64,000 nucleotides of DNA from Archangium primigenium (GCF_016904885.1 NZ_JADWYI010000001.1:4216001-4280000), one strand, 5' to 3'; positions 29,524 to 37,940 are shown, counted from the first letter of the stretch. Numbers and translations are program-made. Notes: a model not told the origin generated them from the letters alone.

Positions 29524-29886
29524 ATGAACGCGAATGGGAAGAAGACGGGTTTCCGGGTGGCGGCGCTCTTCGTGGTGGCGGGGGCCTCCATGGCCGTGGC
29601 GGCGGGCTCGTCATCGTCCGGTGAGGCGGTGGCGTACGATCAAGTGGTTCTGGTGAGCAAGGACGCGCCCTCGCAGCAGAGCGGCCATGACGAGGGCGGC
29701 GGCGACCGCGCCCTGTTCGACGACAGCTTCATCGGCGACGGCTTCATCGGCGGCGGGTTCATTGGCGGGAACGTTCTTGGCAATGACTTCTTCGGCGGCG
29801 GCGTCGTCAACGGCAGCATCGCCGGCGACGGTGGCATCGCGGGCAACACCAACGGCAACTCCCTGGGCAATCAGACGGGGGACTAG
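29524..29886 (+). CDS. Exported Gly/Asp/Asn-rich miniprotein
   Basis: A 120-residue protein with a signal peptide (basic start, hydrophobic ALFVVAGASMAVAAG at 14-28). The mature part has an acidic stretch (HDEGGGDRALFDDS, 55-68) and then short repeats of the type FIGDG-FIGGG-FIGGN (69-83), running into Gly/Asn-rich sequence to the end. It has no Cys. The family is not known. It is followed by two membrane-protein genes, the second an HTTM protein. That order suggests a secreted substrate and its processing or modification partners, but no enzyme activity has been shown for such a set. Confidence 0.75.
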   Translation: MNANGKKTGFRVAALFVVAGASMAVAAGSSSSGEAVAYDQVVLVSKDAPSQQSGHDEGGGDRALFDDSFIGDGFIGGGFIGGNVLGNDFFGGGVVNGSIAGDGGIAGNTNGNSLGNQTGD

Positions 29887-29966
29887 TGGCGCCTCGCATT
29901 CCCCGTGTCTCGGGGTCGAGGCGCGCGGTCCGCGCCTCGACCCCTCCACCTGACGAGGAGCACCGC

Positions 29967-30515
29967 ATGCCACCGTCTTCGCCGCCGTTGAAGCCTGGAT
30001 TCGTGCTCCTGTGTGCCCTGGCCGCCGTGCATCTGCTCCTGGTCCTCGTGGGCGCGGCGCACGTGCGGCTCTTTCCCGCCACGAGCACCCCCCATCAACT
30101 CCACATGGCCTACGGGGCGTGGACGGGTGCCACCAGTGGGTATGCCTTCTTCGCCCCGGGCATCAGCCAGGCCCATCGCATCTCCGTGGACCTGACGCTG
30201 CCCTCGGGTGAGGTGGTCCACGAACCCTTCCGCTTCTCGAACGACTCCCTGGACATCCGCGCCTACTCCATGGCCCTGCGCTTCAGTGCCTGGAACCGCA
30301 AGGCCGAGTACCAGGACAACCTCGCGCGAGCCTGGGCCGCGACCATGTTCGGCCGCCATCCCGAGGCCCGTCAGGCCACCGTCCGGGTGGAGAAGATGGA
30401 ACTGCCCTCGATGGAGGCGTACCGGGCCGGCGAACGCCCGTCCTGGACCGAGCTGTACCGCGCCGATCTCGCCTTGCGTCCCACGCCGTCTTCCGCCCGG
30501 GCCTCCCTGCCATGA
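29967..30515 (+). CDS. Single-pass membrane protein, partner of HTTM protein
   Basis: A 182-residue protein with an N-terminal transmembrane helix (residues 10-35). The rest is likely extracytoplasmic and beta-rich, with YGAWTGATSGYAFFAPGISQ near residues 50-69 and a charged C-terminal half. The YxFFAPG segment recurs in proteins encoded beside HTTM genes, but no function is assigned. The ATG follows GAGGAG. Its end overlaps the HTTM start by four bases (ATGA), so the two are translated together. Confidence 0.72.
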   Translation: MPPSSPPLKPGFVLLCALAAVHLLLVLVGAAHVRLFPATSTPHQLHMAYGAWTGATSGYAFFAPGISQAHRISVDLTLPSGEVVHEPFRFSNDSLDIRAYSMALRFSAWNRKAEYQDNLARAWAATMFGRHPEARQATVRVEKMELPSMEAYRAGERPSWTELYRADLALRPTPSSARASLP

Positions 30516-31483
30516 ACCCTCCTCGCGCGTGGTTGTCACATGCTGGCCGGCGGGTGACCGCCTTCGTGTCGGCGCCTGTCTCGCCGCAGCCCCTGGGCGT
30601 GCTCCGGATTGGCGTGGCGCTGGTGCTCCTGCTCCAGGCCTGGTCCCTGGCGGATCACCTCACGCTGCTCTTTGGTGACCGGGGCCTGGCACCCTGGAGC
30701 CTCAGCGAGCCCATGGCCTCGCGCTGGATTCCGCGGCTCGGCACGGTGGTGCCCGTCCTCCAGCAATGGGGCCTGTCCGCGCGGGCCTGCATCGCGGGGC
30801 TCGCGGCCCTGTATGCCCTGGGATTGGTCGGATTGCTGCTGGGCTGGCGCACGCGCGTGTGCGCGGTGGGGGTCTGGATCCTTCACACCATCCTGGTCAG
30901 CAGTGGCACGCTGCTGGTGTATGGGTTGGAGACCTTCGCCCATATCAGTCTGTTCTATTGCGCGATCATGCCGGTGGGGGCTGCGTTCTCCCTGGACCGG
31001 CGCGCGGGGCGTGTCTCCGGGGAGCCCTCGCCGCACATCACCTTGAGCCTCCGGGTGCTGCAAGTGCACCTGTGCCTCATGTACTTCATGACGGGCTTCG
31101 AGAAGGCGCTCGGCGAGCCGTGGCAGCAGGGAGACGCGCTCTGGCGCATCCTCATGCAGCCGCAGTACTCGCGCTATGACTTCGCCTGGCTGGCGTCCGT
31201 GCCCTGGCTCACCAAGGCCCTGTCCTGGGGCACCCTGGTCGTGGAGATGGGCTACCCCTTCTTCGTCTGGTCGCGCCGGACGGGGGCGTTCTGGGTGGTG
31301 TTCACGCTCGGACTGCACGCGGGCATCGCGGTGTTCATGGGCCTGTGGATGTTCGGCGGCATCATGGGCGTGCTCACCTTCGCCGCCTTCGGCTGGGAGC
31401 GCTTCGAGCCCCTGTTGTCCCGCCTCGTCCGCCCGCGCTCCGGGCTGCTCCCCTCTCCGGGCGCTCCGGAGAGGGTGGGGTGA
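30512..31483 (+). CDS. HTTM domain protein (vitamin K carboxylase-like)
   Basis: A 323-residue polytopic membrane protein of the HTTM family, which includes the membrane domain of vitamin-K-dependent gamma-glutamyl carboxylase. Seen: PQPLGVLRIGVALVLLLQAW as first helix, LLFGDRGLAPWSL, a GLLLGWRTRVCAVG helix turn, LFYCAIMPVGAAFSLDRR, LRVLQVHLCLMYFMTGFEKALG, and the lumenal end GLHAGIAVFMGLWMFGG. The Lys of the FEKALG segment lies where carboxylases place an active-site Lys. It has no C-terminal beta domain, as in other short bacterial HTTM proteins, so activity is uncertain. It is the third gene of the miniprotein module. Confidence 0.82.
   Translation: MNPPRAWLSHAGRRVTAFVSAPVSPQPLGVLRIGVALVLLLQAWSLADHLTLLFGDRGLAPWSLSEPMASRWIPRLGTVVPVLQQWGLSARACIAGLAALYALGLVGLLLGWRTRVCAVGVWILHTILVSSGTLLVYGLETFAHISLFYCAIMPVGAAFSLDRRAGRVSGEPSPHITLSLRVLQVHLCLMYFMTGFEKALGEPWQQGDALWRILMQPQYSRYDFAWLASVPWLTKALSWGTLVVEMGYPFFVWSRRTGAFWVVFTLGLHAGIAVFMGLWMFGGIMGVLTFAAFGWERFEPLLSRLVRPRSGLLPSPGAPERVG
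31451..31475. terminator. Perfect 10-base hairpin at the end of the HTTM gene
   Basis: CCCTCTCCGG and CCGGAGAGGG with a five-base loop, inside the last codons of the HTTM gene and just before the convergent cspA stop. No T-run follows. It may stop transcription between the convergent genes. Confidence 0.35.
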
Positions 31484-31494
31484 GGCCGGAGGCG

Positions 31495-31710
31495 TCAGCC
31501 CTCGACGCGGACCTTGTCCGCCTGCATGCCCTTCTGGCCCCGCACCGCCTCGTACGAGACCTTCTGGCCCTCCTGCAGGCTCTTGAAGCCCGTACTCTCG
31601 ATGGCGCGGAAGTGGACGAACAGATCCTCCCCGCCACCTTCGGGGGTGATGAAGCCGAAACCCTTCGCGTCATTGAACCACTTCACGGTGCCCGTCTGCC
31701 GATTGGCCAT
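31495..31710 (-). CDS. Cold-shock domain protein
   Basis: A 71-residue CspA-type protein. RNP1 is KGFGFI (16-21) and RNP2 is LFVHF (30-34), on a five-strand OB fold beginning [10 protein letters not shown]. It binds single-stranded RNA or DNA and melts RNA structure. The protein is of the standard length. GGGAGC lies before the ATG. The ~100-base leader holds two compact hairpins, one right next to the ribosome-binding site. The genome will hold several paralogues, so no specific csp letter is given. Confidence 0.95.
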   Translation of the reverse strand: MANRQTGTVKWFNDAKGFGFITPEGGGEDLFVHFRAIESTGFKSLQEGQKVSYEAVRGQKGMQADKVRVEG

Positions 31711-31724
31711 GGTCTTGCTCCCTT

Positions 31725-31757
31725 ACCCCTCAGGGGTGAACCCAGACTGGGTCTGGG
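31725..31757 (-). promoter_or_regulatory. Two stem-loops in the cold-shock leader
   Basis: ACCCC-TCA-GGGGT (31725-31737) and CCCAGAC-TGG-GTCTGGG (31741-31757) follow each other in the leader of the cold-shock gene. The first is next to the ribosome-binding site. Structured leaders are typical of cold-shock mRNAs. Confidence 0.5.
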
Positions 31758-31820
31758 ACGGTGAACATTGCCCCTGGGCCGGGGGATGGCAAGAAACGCC
31801 GTCGAGGATCGGACCGAAGG

Positions 31821-34514
31821 TCAGAAGCGCATCACCCGCCAGGCCGGCGTCTTCTGCTGCCGCTCCTTCGCCTCCTCCTTCTTCTGCTCCTCGGGCGTGG
31901 GTGGAGGCGGCGGCGCGGGGGCGGCCGCGTCGTAGTCCGGCGGCTTCACCTCGAAGCCGTCGTTGTCGATGTCCAGCTCGGCGATCTGGTGCTTGTCGTC
32001 GGTGACGGCCTCGATGATGCCGCCGATGATGGCCGTGCCAATCCCGATGAGCGGCGCGACCACGACCGCGGCCGGTCCACTCAGGGCGATGGCCGCCCCG
32101 AGCCCCGCCGCGCCTCCGACGATGCCCACCGCGCCCTTGGCGATCTGTCCGGTGTGGCCGCCATCCACGCCCTTCTTGATGTCCATGGCGCCGTTGAAGA
32201 TGTCCAGGCCCGGGCCCGCCACGGCGCCCAGCGCCCGGCTCGCCCCGCCCATCTTGCCGATCGTCTTGGCGATGGCCGAGCCCGTCGAGGAGGAGCCCTC
32301 GAGCGCGTCCAGGGCGGGGGAGGCGAGCTTGTTGACGATGGACTTGTCGTAGGGGTTGTTGCCCTTGATGCGGTCGAGCACCGTCAGGCCATCGGCCACG
32401 AGGTTGCCCGCGCCCCAGGCGGTGGACAGCGCGCCGGCGATGATGTCCGCCTTGTTGCCCGAGCGGATGCCCGCGGCCAGGTTCATGGCGCCGCTGGCCG
32501 CGCCCAGCGCGTTGCTCGCCATCTTGGTGCCCGTGCGCGCATCCCGCACCTCGGTGAGCGAGTCGCGCACCGGATCGATGCCGAAGAGGTTGCGCACGCC
32601 CGGGGGCAGGGGCGTGTTGCCCGCCTTGTCCTGGATGAACTCCATGGCGTCCAGCGCCTTGACGCCCACGTGGTCCACGTAGGCCTTCACCGTGTCCACG
32701 CTGGACGTGGTGGCCTTGAGCGCCAGGTCGCGCGCGGTCTCGTTGTTGTCGAACAGGGCGGGGTCGTCGACGTTGCGCGGATCCTTGCCGCCAGGGCCGG
32801 AGATCGAAAGCGACTCGCCCTGCTCGTTCAGGGTGGAGATGGCCTGGGTGCCGTCATCCCCCGTCATGGTCGTCTTCGTGCCCAGCAGCTGGATGCCCTC
32901 GGCGTCGATGCGGGACGTGTCCTCCTTGAGCGCCGTGGAGCTCTTGCCCTCCTTCGTGTACTTGCTCTCGGTGGCCTCGTGGTGCACGAGGCCGTCCTTC
33001 GTCTGCTCGGTGCGGCTCTGGTAGTGCGCCTCTTCCTTCGAGCCGTCGGCGTTGACGCGCTTCATGTCCGAGCGCTCCACCGAGCCGTCCTTGCCGTACT
33101 TGCGCGAGGACTCGCCGCCCACGTCCACCAGGTCCTCCATCTTCTTGGAGTCGGGCTTGAACGTCTTGCCGGCGAACTTCTCGGTGACGGTGTCGCCCTC
33201 GCGCTTCTTGTCCGTGACGACGGTGGCCTTGGGGAAGCCCTCCACGCCCGTCTGGGTGCGCAGCTCGTCCGGACTGTTCTTCCACTCGGTGTACCAGCGC
33301 TTGGGGGGCTGGCCCTTGTCTTGCGCCTCGTTCGCGTCGAAGCGCTTCTCGAAGCCCGTCTTGACGTTGTGGTCGCGGACCTTCTCGAGGTCCTCGCGGT
33401 TGTGCGGCTCGTTCTTGACGGTGTCCTTGTAGAAGCGCGGCGTGTAGGAGCCGCCGCCCCGGCCCACGTTGTGGCGCGTCTCGTCCTTGAGCGCCGTGTC
33501 CACCACCGAGGTGGTCTGGTAGTTCTCCTGGGCGAAGCGCTGGGTGCGCTGGTAGGTGGGCTCCGCCTGCTTGCCGTCCTGGGGCGCCGGGATGCTGTAG
33601 GTGTAGGTGTCGGCGCGATCCACCGGCTTGTCGAAGTCGAAGTGGCCCTCGAGCTTGTCGTCGATGCCCTTGTCGCCCTTCTGCTGGAAGTACTCGGTGC
33701 GACTGCCGCTCACGGCGCCGCCCCGCTGCGAGTACTGCTCGACGGTGAGCGTGTCGTCCTTCGTGCTCACCGTGCTGTCCGAGTAGCCGTACATGGGATC
33801 GCGTGACTTGCCGATCTCGTCGAAGGACTTGAGCGCCCCGGTCTCGTTCTGGTCGTTCTTCCACTCGGCGCGCTGCACGCGGGTGCTGCCATCGCCTCGC
33901 ACCTCGCTCTGCTCGCGGTGGTTGACGCCGTCCTTGAAGGACGCCGAGTCGAGCGTCACCGCGCCGTTGTCGCCCCGCGTGGCCAGCGTGCGCTCGGTCA
34001 CCTTGCCGTCGTCGTCGTGGCGCAGCAGCTCCACCTGCGTGTCCGAGTTCTTCTTCACCTCGGTGTTGGCCGGCACGTCCTTCTTGCCGTCCGCCATGGC
34101 GAACAGGTCGTCGCCCTGGCGGGTCGTCTCGTCCTTGAGCGTCTTCTGCGCCTCCGTGACGTCGGTGCGATCCTTGGCCACGGTCTGGATCTCCAGCTCC
34201 GCCTTGGCCTTGTCCTCGCCGGACGTCACGGGCGGCAGGTTGGCCGGGGGCTTGGCCTCCACCTTCGTGTCTCCCTTGGCGCCCTGGACGCCCTTGGCCA
34301 CGGTGGCCAGGGCATTGCCCATCGCGGAGGCGTCGAAGCCGTCCTTCACCTCCAGCGGCCTGGCGGCCTTGGGGTCGGCGGCCTTGGGATCGACGGCCTT
34401 CGCCACGCCCTGGGCGAGCGCGGTCGCCACGGACTTGACCTCGGGCTTCTCCTCCGGCGCGGGCGTGGGAGGAGGCGGGAGCGGGATGGAACGGTTGATG
34501 GGACCGACGGCCAT
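31821..34514 (-). CDS. Large charged protein with glycine-zipper C-terminus
   Basis: An 897-residue protein with no signal peptide. The N-terminus is a Pro/Ala-rich segment (INRSIPLPPPPTPAP). Residues ~90-600 are very hydrophilic and Lys/Asp/Thr-rich, with many short beta-like repeats. Residues ~600-780 are Ala/Gly-rich helices. Near residues 790-850 lies a glycine-zipper hydrophobic region (KGAVGIVGGAAGLGAAIAL, then VVAPLIGIGTAIIGGII), followed by an acidic and Pro-rich tail. The shape fits an effector that inserts in membranes, or a large envelope protein, but no family is recognised. It lies 30 bases behind a LysR gene on the same strand. Confidence 0.7.
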   Translation of the reverse strand: MAVGPINRSIPLPPPPTPAPEEKPEVKSVATALAQGVAKAVDPKAADPKAARPLEVKDGFDASAMGNALATVAKGVQGAKGDTKVEAKPPANLPPVTSGEDKAKAELEIQTVAKDRTDVTEAQKTLKDETTRQGDDLFAMADGKKDVPANTEVKKNSDTQVELLRHDDDGKVTERTLATRGDNGAVTLDSASFKDGVNHREQSEVRGDGSTRVQRAEWKNDQNETGALKSFDEIGKSRDPMYGYSDSTVSTKDDTLTVEQYSQRGGAVSGSRTEYFQQKGDKGIDDKLEGHFDFDKPVDRADTYTYSIPAPQDGKQAEPTYQRTQRFAQENYQTTSVVDTALKDETRHNVGRGGGSYTPRFYKDTVKNEPHNREDLEKVRDHNVKTGFEKRFDANEAQDKGQPPKRWYTEWKNSPDELRTQTGVEGFPKATVVTDKKREGDTVTEKFAGKTFKPDSKKMEDLVDVGGESSRKYGKDGSVERSDMKRVNADGSKEEAHYQSRTEQTKDGLVHHEATESKYTKEGKSSTALKEDTSRIDAEGIQLLGTKTTMTGDDGTQAISTLNEQGESLSISGPGGKDPRNVDDPALFDNNETARDLALKATTSSVDTVKAYVDHVGVKALDAMEFIQDKAGNTPLPPGVRNLFGIDPVRDSLTEVRDARTGTKMASNALGAASGAMNLAAGIRSGNKADIIAGALSTAWGAGNLVADGLTVLDRIKGNNPYDKSIVNKLASPALDALEGSSSTGSAIAKTIGKMGGASRALGAVAGPGLDIFNGAMDIKKGVDGGHTGQIAKGAVGIVGGAAGLGAAIALSGPAAVVVAPLIGIGTAIIGGIIEAVTDDKHQIAELDIDNDGFEVKPPDYDAAAPAPPPPPTPEEQKKEEAKERQQKTPAWRVMRF

Positions 34515-34544
34515 GGGAACTCCGGGGGAAGAACCGGAGGCATG

Positions 34545-35420
34545 CTACCCCGGATCGAGCAGCTCCTTGAGCCGCGCGGCGACGACCTGGACCGCGGCGC
34601 GCTCCCAGGCCTCGGGCTGGATGACGAGCCACATGGCGCGGCGTGGCAGGTCGGGCAGATCGAAGAGCTTCTCCAAATCCTTCTCCACCTGGCCCCAGAG
34701 GGTGGGCAGCACCGCCAGGCCCACGCCCCCGCGAACGGCGGCCATCAGCGCGGGCATGCTGTTGGTGCGCAGGCAGATGCGCGTGTCCGGGAGTGCTTCC
34801 AGCCAGCGCGCCTCGGGCAGCAGGGCCAGCTCCGCGCCCGTCACCAGCAGATCATGTCCCGCGAGTTCCCGCTCGTTCCGGGGTCGGCCCCGTTGCCGCA
34901 GGTAGGCCGGCGCGCCGTACATCGCGAAGCCCTGGGCGGGAAACGCGCGCACCTTGAGGTTGGCGCCCTCGGGCTTGCTCACCCGCACCGCCAGGTCCGC
35001 CTCGCCTCGCGTCAGGTCCACCGGGCGGTTGCCCCCGAGCAGTTCCAACACCAGGCCCGGGTGCTCGTCCTTGAGCGAGCACAGCCCCCGGTCCACCAGG
35101 TACGCCGCCAGGGCCTCCGTGGTGGCGATGCGCACCGTGCCGGCCACCGTCTCCGCGGGCGTCAGCTCGCCGCCCACCAGCCGCGTGAGCTCGGGCGCGA
35201 GCTTCTCCAGGCGCCGCCGCAATTGCTCTCCCGCCGCCGAGGGCCGCAATCCCTCACGCGTGCGCAGGAAGAGCCGCACGCGCAGCGAGCGCTCCAGGGC
35301 TTGAATGCGGCGCCCGGCGGTGGAAGCATTCACCCCCAACTGCCGCGCCGCGGTGGCGAGCGTGCCGTGCTTCGCCACCGCGAGGAAGAAGCGCAAGTCG
35401 TCCCAGCTCGTGTCCTGCAT
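34545..35420 (-). CDS. LysR family transcriptional regulator
   Basis: A 291-residue regulator. The N-terminal winged helix-turn-helix is clear: WDDLRFFLAVAKHGTLATAARQLGVNASTAGRRIQALE. The rest is a LysR substrate-binding domain. The ATG at 35420 puts the HTH six residues from the start, as in relatives; an ATG at 35441 is also in frame. The gene is divergent from a quinone oxidoreductase gene starting at 35488, its likely target. A perfect palindrome overlaps the preferred start codon, suggesting autorepression. The 897-residue protein gene follows 30 bases after it and may be co-transcribed. Confidence 0.9.
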   Translation of the reverse strand: MQDTSWDDLRFFLAVAKHGTLATAARQLGVNASTAGRRIQALERSLRVRLFLRTREGLRPSAAGEQLRRRLEKLAPELTRLVGGELTPAETVAGTVRIATTEALAAYLVDRGLCSLKDEHPGLVLELLGGNRPVDLTRGEADLAVRVSKPEGANLKVRAFPAQGFAMYGAPAYLRQRGRPRNERELAGHDLLVTGAELALLPEARWLEALPDTRICLRTNSMPALMAAVRGGVGLAVLPTLWGQVEKDLEKLFDLPDLPRRAMWLVIQPEAWERAAVQVVAARLKELLDPG

Positions 35421-35433
35421 TGGTGCAATGCAG
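35415..35433. promoter_or_regulatory. Palindromic LysR-type operator
   Basis: CTGCATTG-GTG-CAATGCAG: perfect 8-base arms around a three-base centre, of the T-N11-A type bound by LysR regulators. It covers the ATG at 35420 and lies 55 bases before the divergent oxidoreductase start. Confidence 0.6.
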
Positions 35434-35487
35434 TCTGGCACGAATGCACGTCGACGGTCAGGCCCTCCCGGCGCTACTCACGGGGCC

Positions 35488-36522
35488 ATGACTTCCACCT
35501 ATCGCGCCGTTGTCTTGAAACACAAGGGCGGTCTCGAAGCCCTTGAGCTCAAAGAATTGCCCTTGGAGCCCCCAGGTCCCGGACAGGTGCGGGTGCGGGT
35601 GCGCGCCGGCGGGGTGGGCTTCACCGACATCATCATGCGCCGGGGCTACTACCCCTACGCGCCGAAGTTTCCCTTCACCCCGGGCTACGAGGTGGTGGGG
35701 GACGTGGACGCGCTGGGCGCGGGCGTCACGCAGCTCAAGCCGGGCCAGCGGGTCGCGGCGCTCACCGTGCACGGGGGTTATGCGGAGTACCTCACCCGGG
35801 GCGCCGAGGAGTTCATCCCCGTGCCCGACGGGCTCGACGACGCGGAGGTGACGGCGCTCATCCTCAACTACGTGACGGCGTACCAGATGATCCACCGCTC
35901 CGCGCGCATCCAGCCGGGGCAGACCGCCCTGGTGACGGGAGCGGGCGGCGGCGTGGGCACGGCGCTGTTGCAACTGCTGCGCGTGGCGGGCGCCCGGGCG
36001 TACGGCGTGGACTCGGCGCCCAAGACCGAGGTGGTGCGCGAGCAGGGGGCGACCTTCGTCGACTACAAGCAGAAGCCGTTCGACCAGTCGGTGCGGGAGC
36101 TCGTGCCCGAGGGCGTGGACGTGGCCTTCGATGGCATTGGCGGCGCGAACATCTCCCGGTGCACGAGCGCGGTGCGCAAGGGCGGACAGGTCATCTCCTA
36201 TGGCTTCACGAGCGCCGTGGGCCGCGATGGCGGCAGCGACAACCTGGGCAGCCTCACCGGCATGCTGTCGCTCTTCGTGGGCGCCAGGCTGCGGGGCCGC
36301 CGCCCGTCCTTCTACGGCATCACCCAGCTCTACCGGGAGAATCCCCAGCCCCTGCGCGAGGACCTGCCCAAGCTCTTCGAGCTGCTCGCGCGGCGCCAGG
36401 TGCGGCCGGTGATCGCCCAGCGGCTGCCCTTGCTGTCCGGCATCGAGGGCCAGGCGCTGCTCGAGCGGGGTGGGGTGCGCGGGAAGATCGTCCTGATGCG
36501 CGAGCTGTCCTCGGAGGGATGA
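35488..36522 (+). CDS. Zinc-independent quinone oxidoreductase (MDR family)
   Basis: A 344-residue medium-chain dehydrogenase. The GroES-like half has RVRVRAGGVGFTDIIMRRGYYP and FPFTPGYEVVG; the nucleotide-binding half has ALVTGAGGGVGTALLQLLR and GVDVAFDGIGG. There is no cluster of zinc-ligand cysteines, so it belongs to the quinone reductase/crotonase-reductase-like side of the family and should use NADPH to reduce a quinone or enone. It is divergent from the LysR gene, with the operator between them, which implies control by that regulator. Confidence 0.88.
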   Translation: MTSTYRAVVLKHKGGLEALELKELPLEPPGPGQVRVRVRAGGVGFTDIIMRRGYYPYAPKFPFTPGYEVVGDVDALGAGVTQLKPGQRVAALTVHGGYAEYLTRGAEEFIPVPDGLDDAEVTALILNYVTAYQMIHRSARIQPGQTALVTGAGGGVGTALLQLLRVAGARAYGVDSAPKTEVVREQGATFVDYKQKPFDQSVRELVPEGVDVAFDGIGGANISRCTSAVRKGGQVISYGFTSAVGRDGGSDNLGSLTGMLSLFVGARLRGRRPSFYGITQLYRENPQPLREDLPKLFELLARRQVRPVIAQRLPLLSGIEGQALLERGGVRGKIVLMRELSSEG

Positions 36523-36596
36523 CCGCGGAGCGCCGTCACATCCGGGGGGCGGCGCCTCCGTCCTGGTGAAAGCAGCAGGCACCAGGAGGTCGCGTC

Positions 36597-37451
36597 GTGA
36601 GAGTCATGTTGGATGTCTATTCAGGTGTTCCCAACCCCATCTGGGAGCTGTCCGCGGACAAGGCCAAGGAGCTGGTGGATCGCCTCGCGGGCAAGGCCAT
36701 CGACCCGCGCGCCGAGGCACCCAACGTCCTGGGGTTCCGGGGGTACGTCATCATGTCGGAGGGGGACGATCAGCTCGCGCGGGCGGGGCTGCCCTCGGAC
36801 TTCCGCATCAACCTCCTGGCGCCCCTCGCCGGGTTCTCCCTCGACGAGGACGGCAAGGAGGCGCCGCCGGCCCCGCTGTCCGCGGAGTCCGAGGACACGG
36901 CGCTCTGGTTGTTGAGGACCGCGCGGGGGGTCGTGGATGACGAGCTCGCCCAGTTCGTGGAGCGGAGCATCCGGTCCTCGCCAGACACGGGGCCGGGAGG
37001 TGACCCGGGGGACAAGGCCGCGTGCGTCATCCAGAACACGCCCTACAACCCGTCCTTCTGGAACCAGCCCGGAACCCAGCCCTACAACAACTGCTACAAC
37101 TACGCGATGAACTACCGCTCCAACACCTTCGCGCAGCCCGGCAGGATCTCCGGGCACCTGTACTCGAGCCTCACCTGCCCGAGCGTGGGAACCGCGGCGG
37201 ACTGGGACGGCTGCAAGACCGTCTGCTCTGGGAGCAACAAGAACGTGGCGCTCGTCATCTGGCCGGGGCGGGACTACCACTGGTACCGCCGCCACTCGGA
37301 GGGCTTCTGGGGCCACAAGCCGGGCTCGACGGCCGCGCGCAACACGGACAACAGCGGCAACGTCATCTTCAATCCCCAGACGTGCAACCGGGGGCCCTAC
37401 ACGCAGTTCTGTGGCTACCGGTTCTCGCCCACCGGCATGAAGGTATCCTAG
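36597..37451 (+). CDS. SGxPNPxWELS-domain protein with Cys/His hydrolase-like tail
   Basis: A 284-residue protein starting at a GTG behind AGGAGGT. No signal peptide. The N-terminal half opens with YSGVPNPIWELS (8-19), a motif repeated in the next gene. The C-terminal half has NNCYNYAMNYRSNTFAQPG with Cys166, then DYHWYRRHSEGFWGHKPG with His228, and NRGPYTQFCGY close to the end. A conserved Cys after Asn and a His in a strand is the layout of papain-like or NlpC/P60-like hydrolases, so peptidase or amidase activity is possible. Four further cysteines could pair if the protein is exported. Function unknown. Confidence 0.72.
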   Translation: MRVMLDVYSGVPNPIWELSADKAKELVDRLAGKAIDPRAEAPNVLGFRGYVIMSEGDDQLARAGLPSDFRINLLAPLAGFSLDEDGKEAPPAPLSAESEDTALWLLRTARGVVDDELAQFVERSIRSSPDTGPGGDPGDKAACVIQNTPYNPSFWNQPGTQPYNNCYNYAMNYRSNTFAQPGRISGHLYSSLTCPSVGTAADWDGCKTVCSGSNKNVALVIWPGRDYHWYRRHSEGFWGHKPGSTAARNTDNSGNVIFNPQTCNRGPYTQFCGYRFSPTGMKVS

Positions 37452-37455
37452 CGGC

Positions 37456-37887
37456 ATGCCGGCTCCCTTCTCCTCGCGTCCCTGGCTCGTGCTCGTCCTG
37501 CTGGGGACGTCGTTGCTGTCGATGCGGTGCGCGAACCCGACGGCGAGGGCTCTTCCCGTGAGAGTCGAACTCAACATCTTCAGTGGTCTGCCCAACCCCA
37601 GTTGGGAGCTGTCTCCCCCGGAGGTCCAGGAGTTGGAGCGACGCCTGCAAGGCCTTCCACCCAGAGCCCAGGCGGTTCCGGGTGGAGGGCTGGGCTACTC
37701 GGGCTTCACGGTCTGGAACTCCAGCCGCGAGCCGGGCGCGTGGCAGCAGGTCCGCGTCTACCAGGGCGTGGAGATCACTCGGGGCCAGGAGCCCACGTCC
37801 TATGAGGACCTCCATGACCTGGAGGGATGGTTGTCCGAACAGGCCCGGTCGCGCGGCCATGGCGAGTTCGTCCCGGGCGGCGACTGA
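37456..37887 (+). CDS. Exported SGxPNPxWELS-domain protein
   Basis: A 143-residue protein with a signal peptide whose lipobox-like end SMRC places a possible lipidated Cys at residue 24. The mature part begins with VRVELNIFSGLPNPSWELS, clearly homologous to the start of the protein encoded just upstream, and continues with LGYSGFTVWN, which aligns with LGFRGYVIMS there. It lacks the Cys/His tail. The gene starts 4 bases after the upstream stop codon. The pair could be a secreted product and its partner, or a split duplication. Confidence 0.7.
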   Translation: MPAPFSSRPWLVLVLLGTSLLSMRCANPTARALPVRVELNIFSGLPNPSWELSPPEVQELERRLQGLPPRAQAVPGGGLGYSGFTVWNSSREPGAWQQVRVYQGVEITRGQEPTSYEDLHDLEGWLSEQARSRGHGEFVPGGD

Positions 37888-37940
37888 GCCACGTCCTGGC
37901 TGCGAGCGCACGCATGCCTGTCATCGTCTAGACTCACGCC

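Noticed and set aside
31761-33806. Long plus-strand open frame opposite the 897-residue gene
   Set aside because: Low-complexity Arg/Gly/Val/Leu composition caused by GC-rich codon positions; it has no domain, and the minus strand has clear protein-like sequence.
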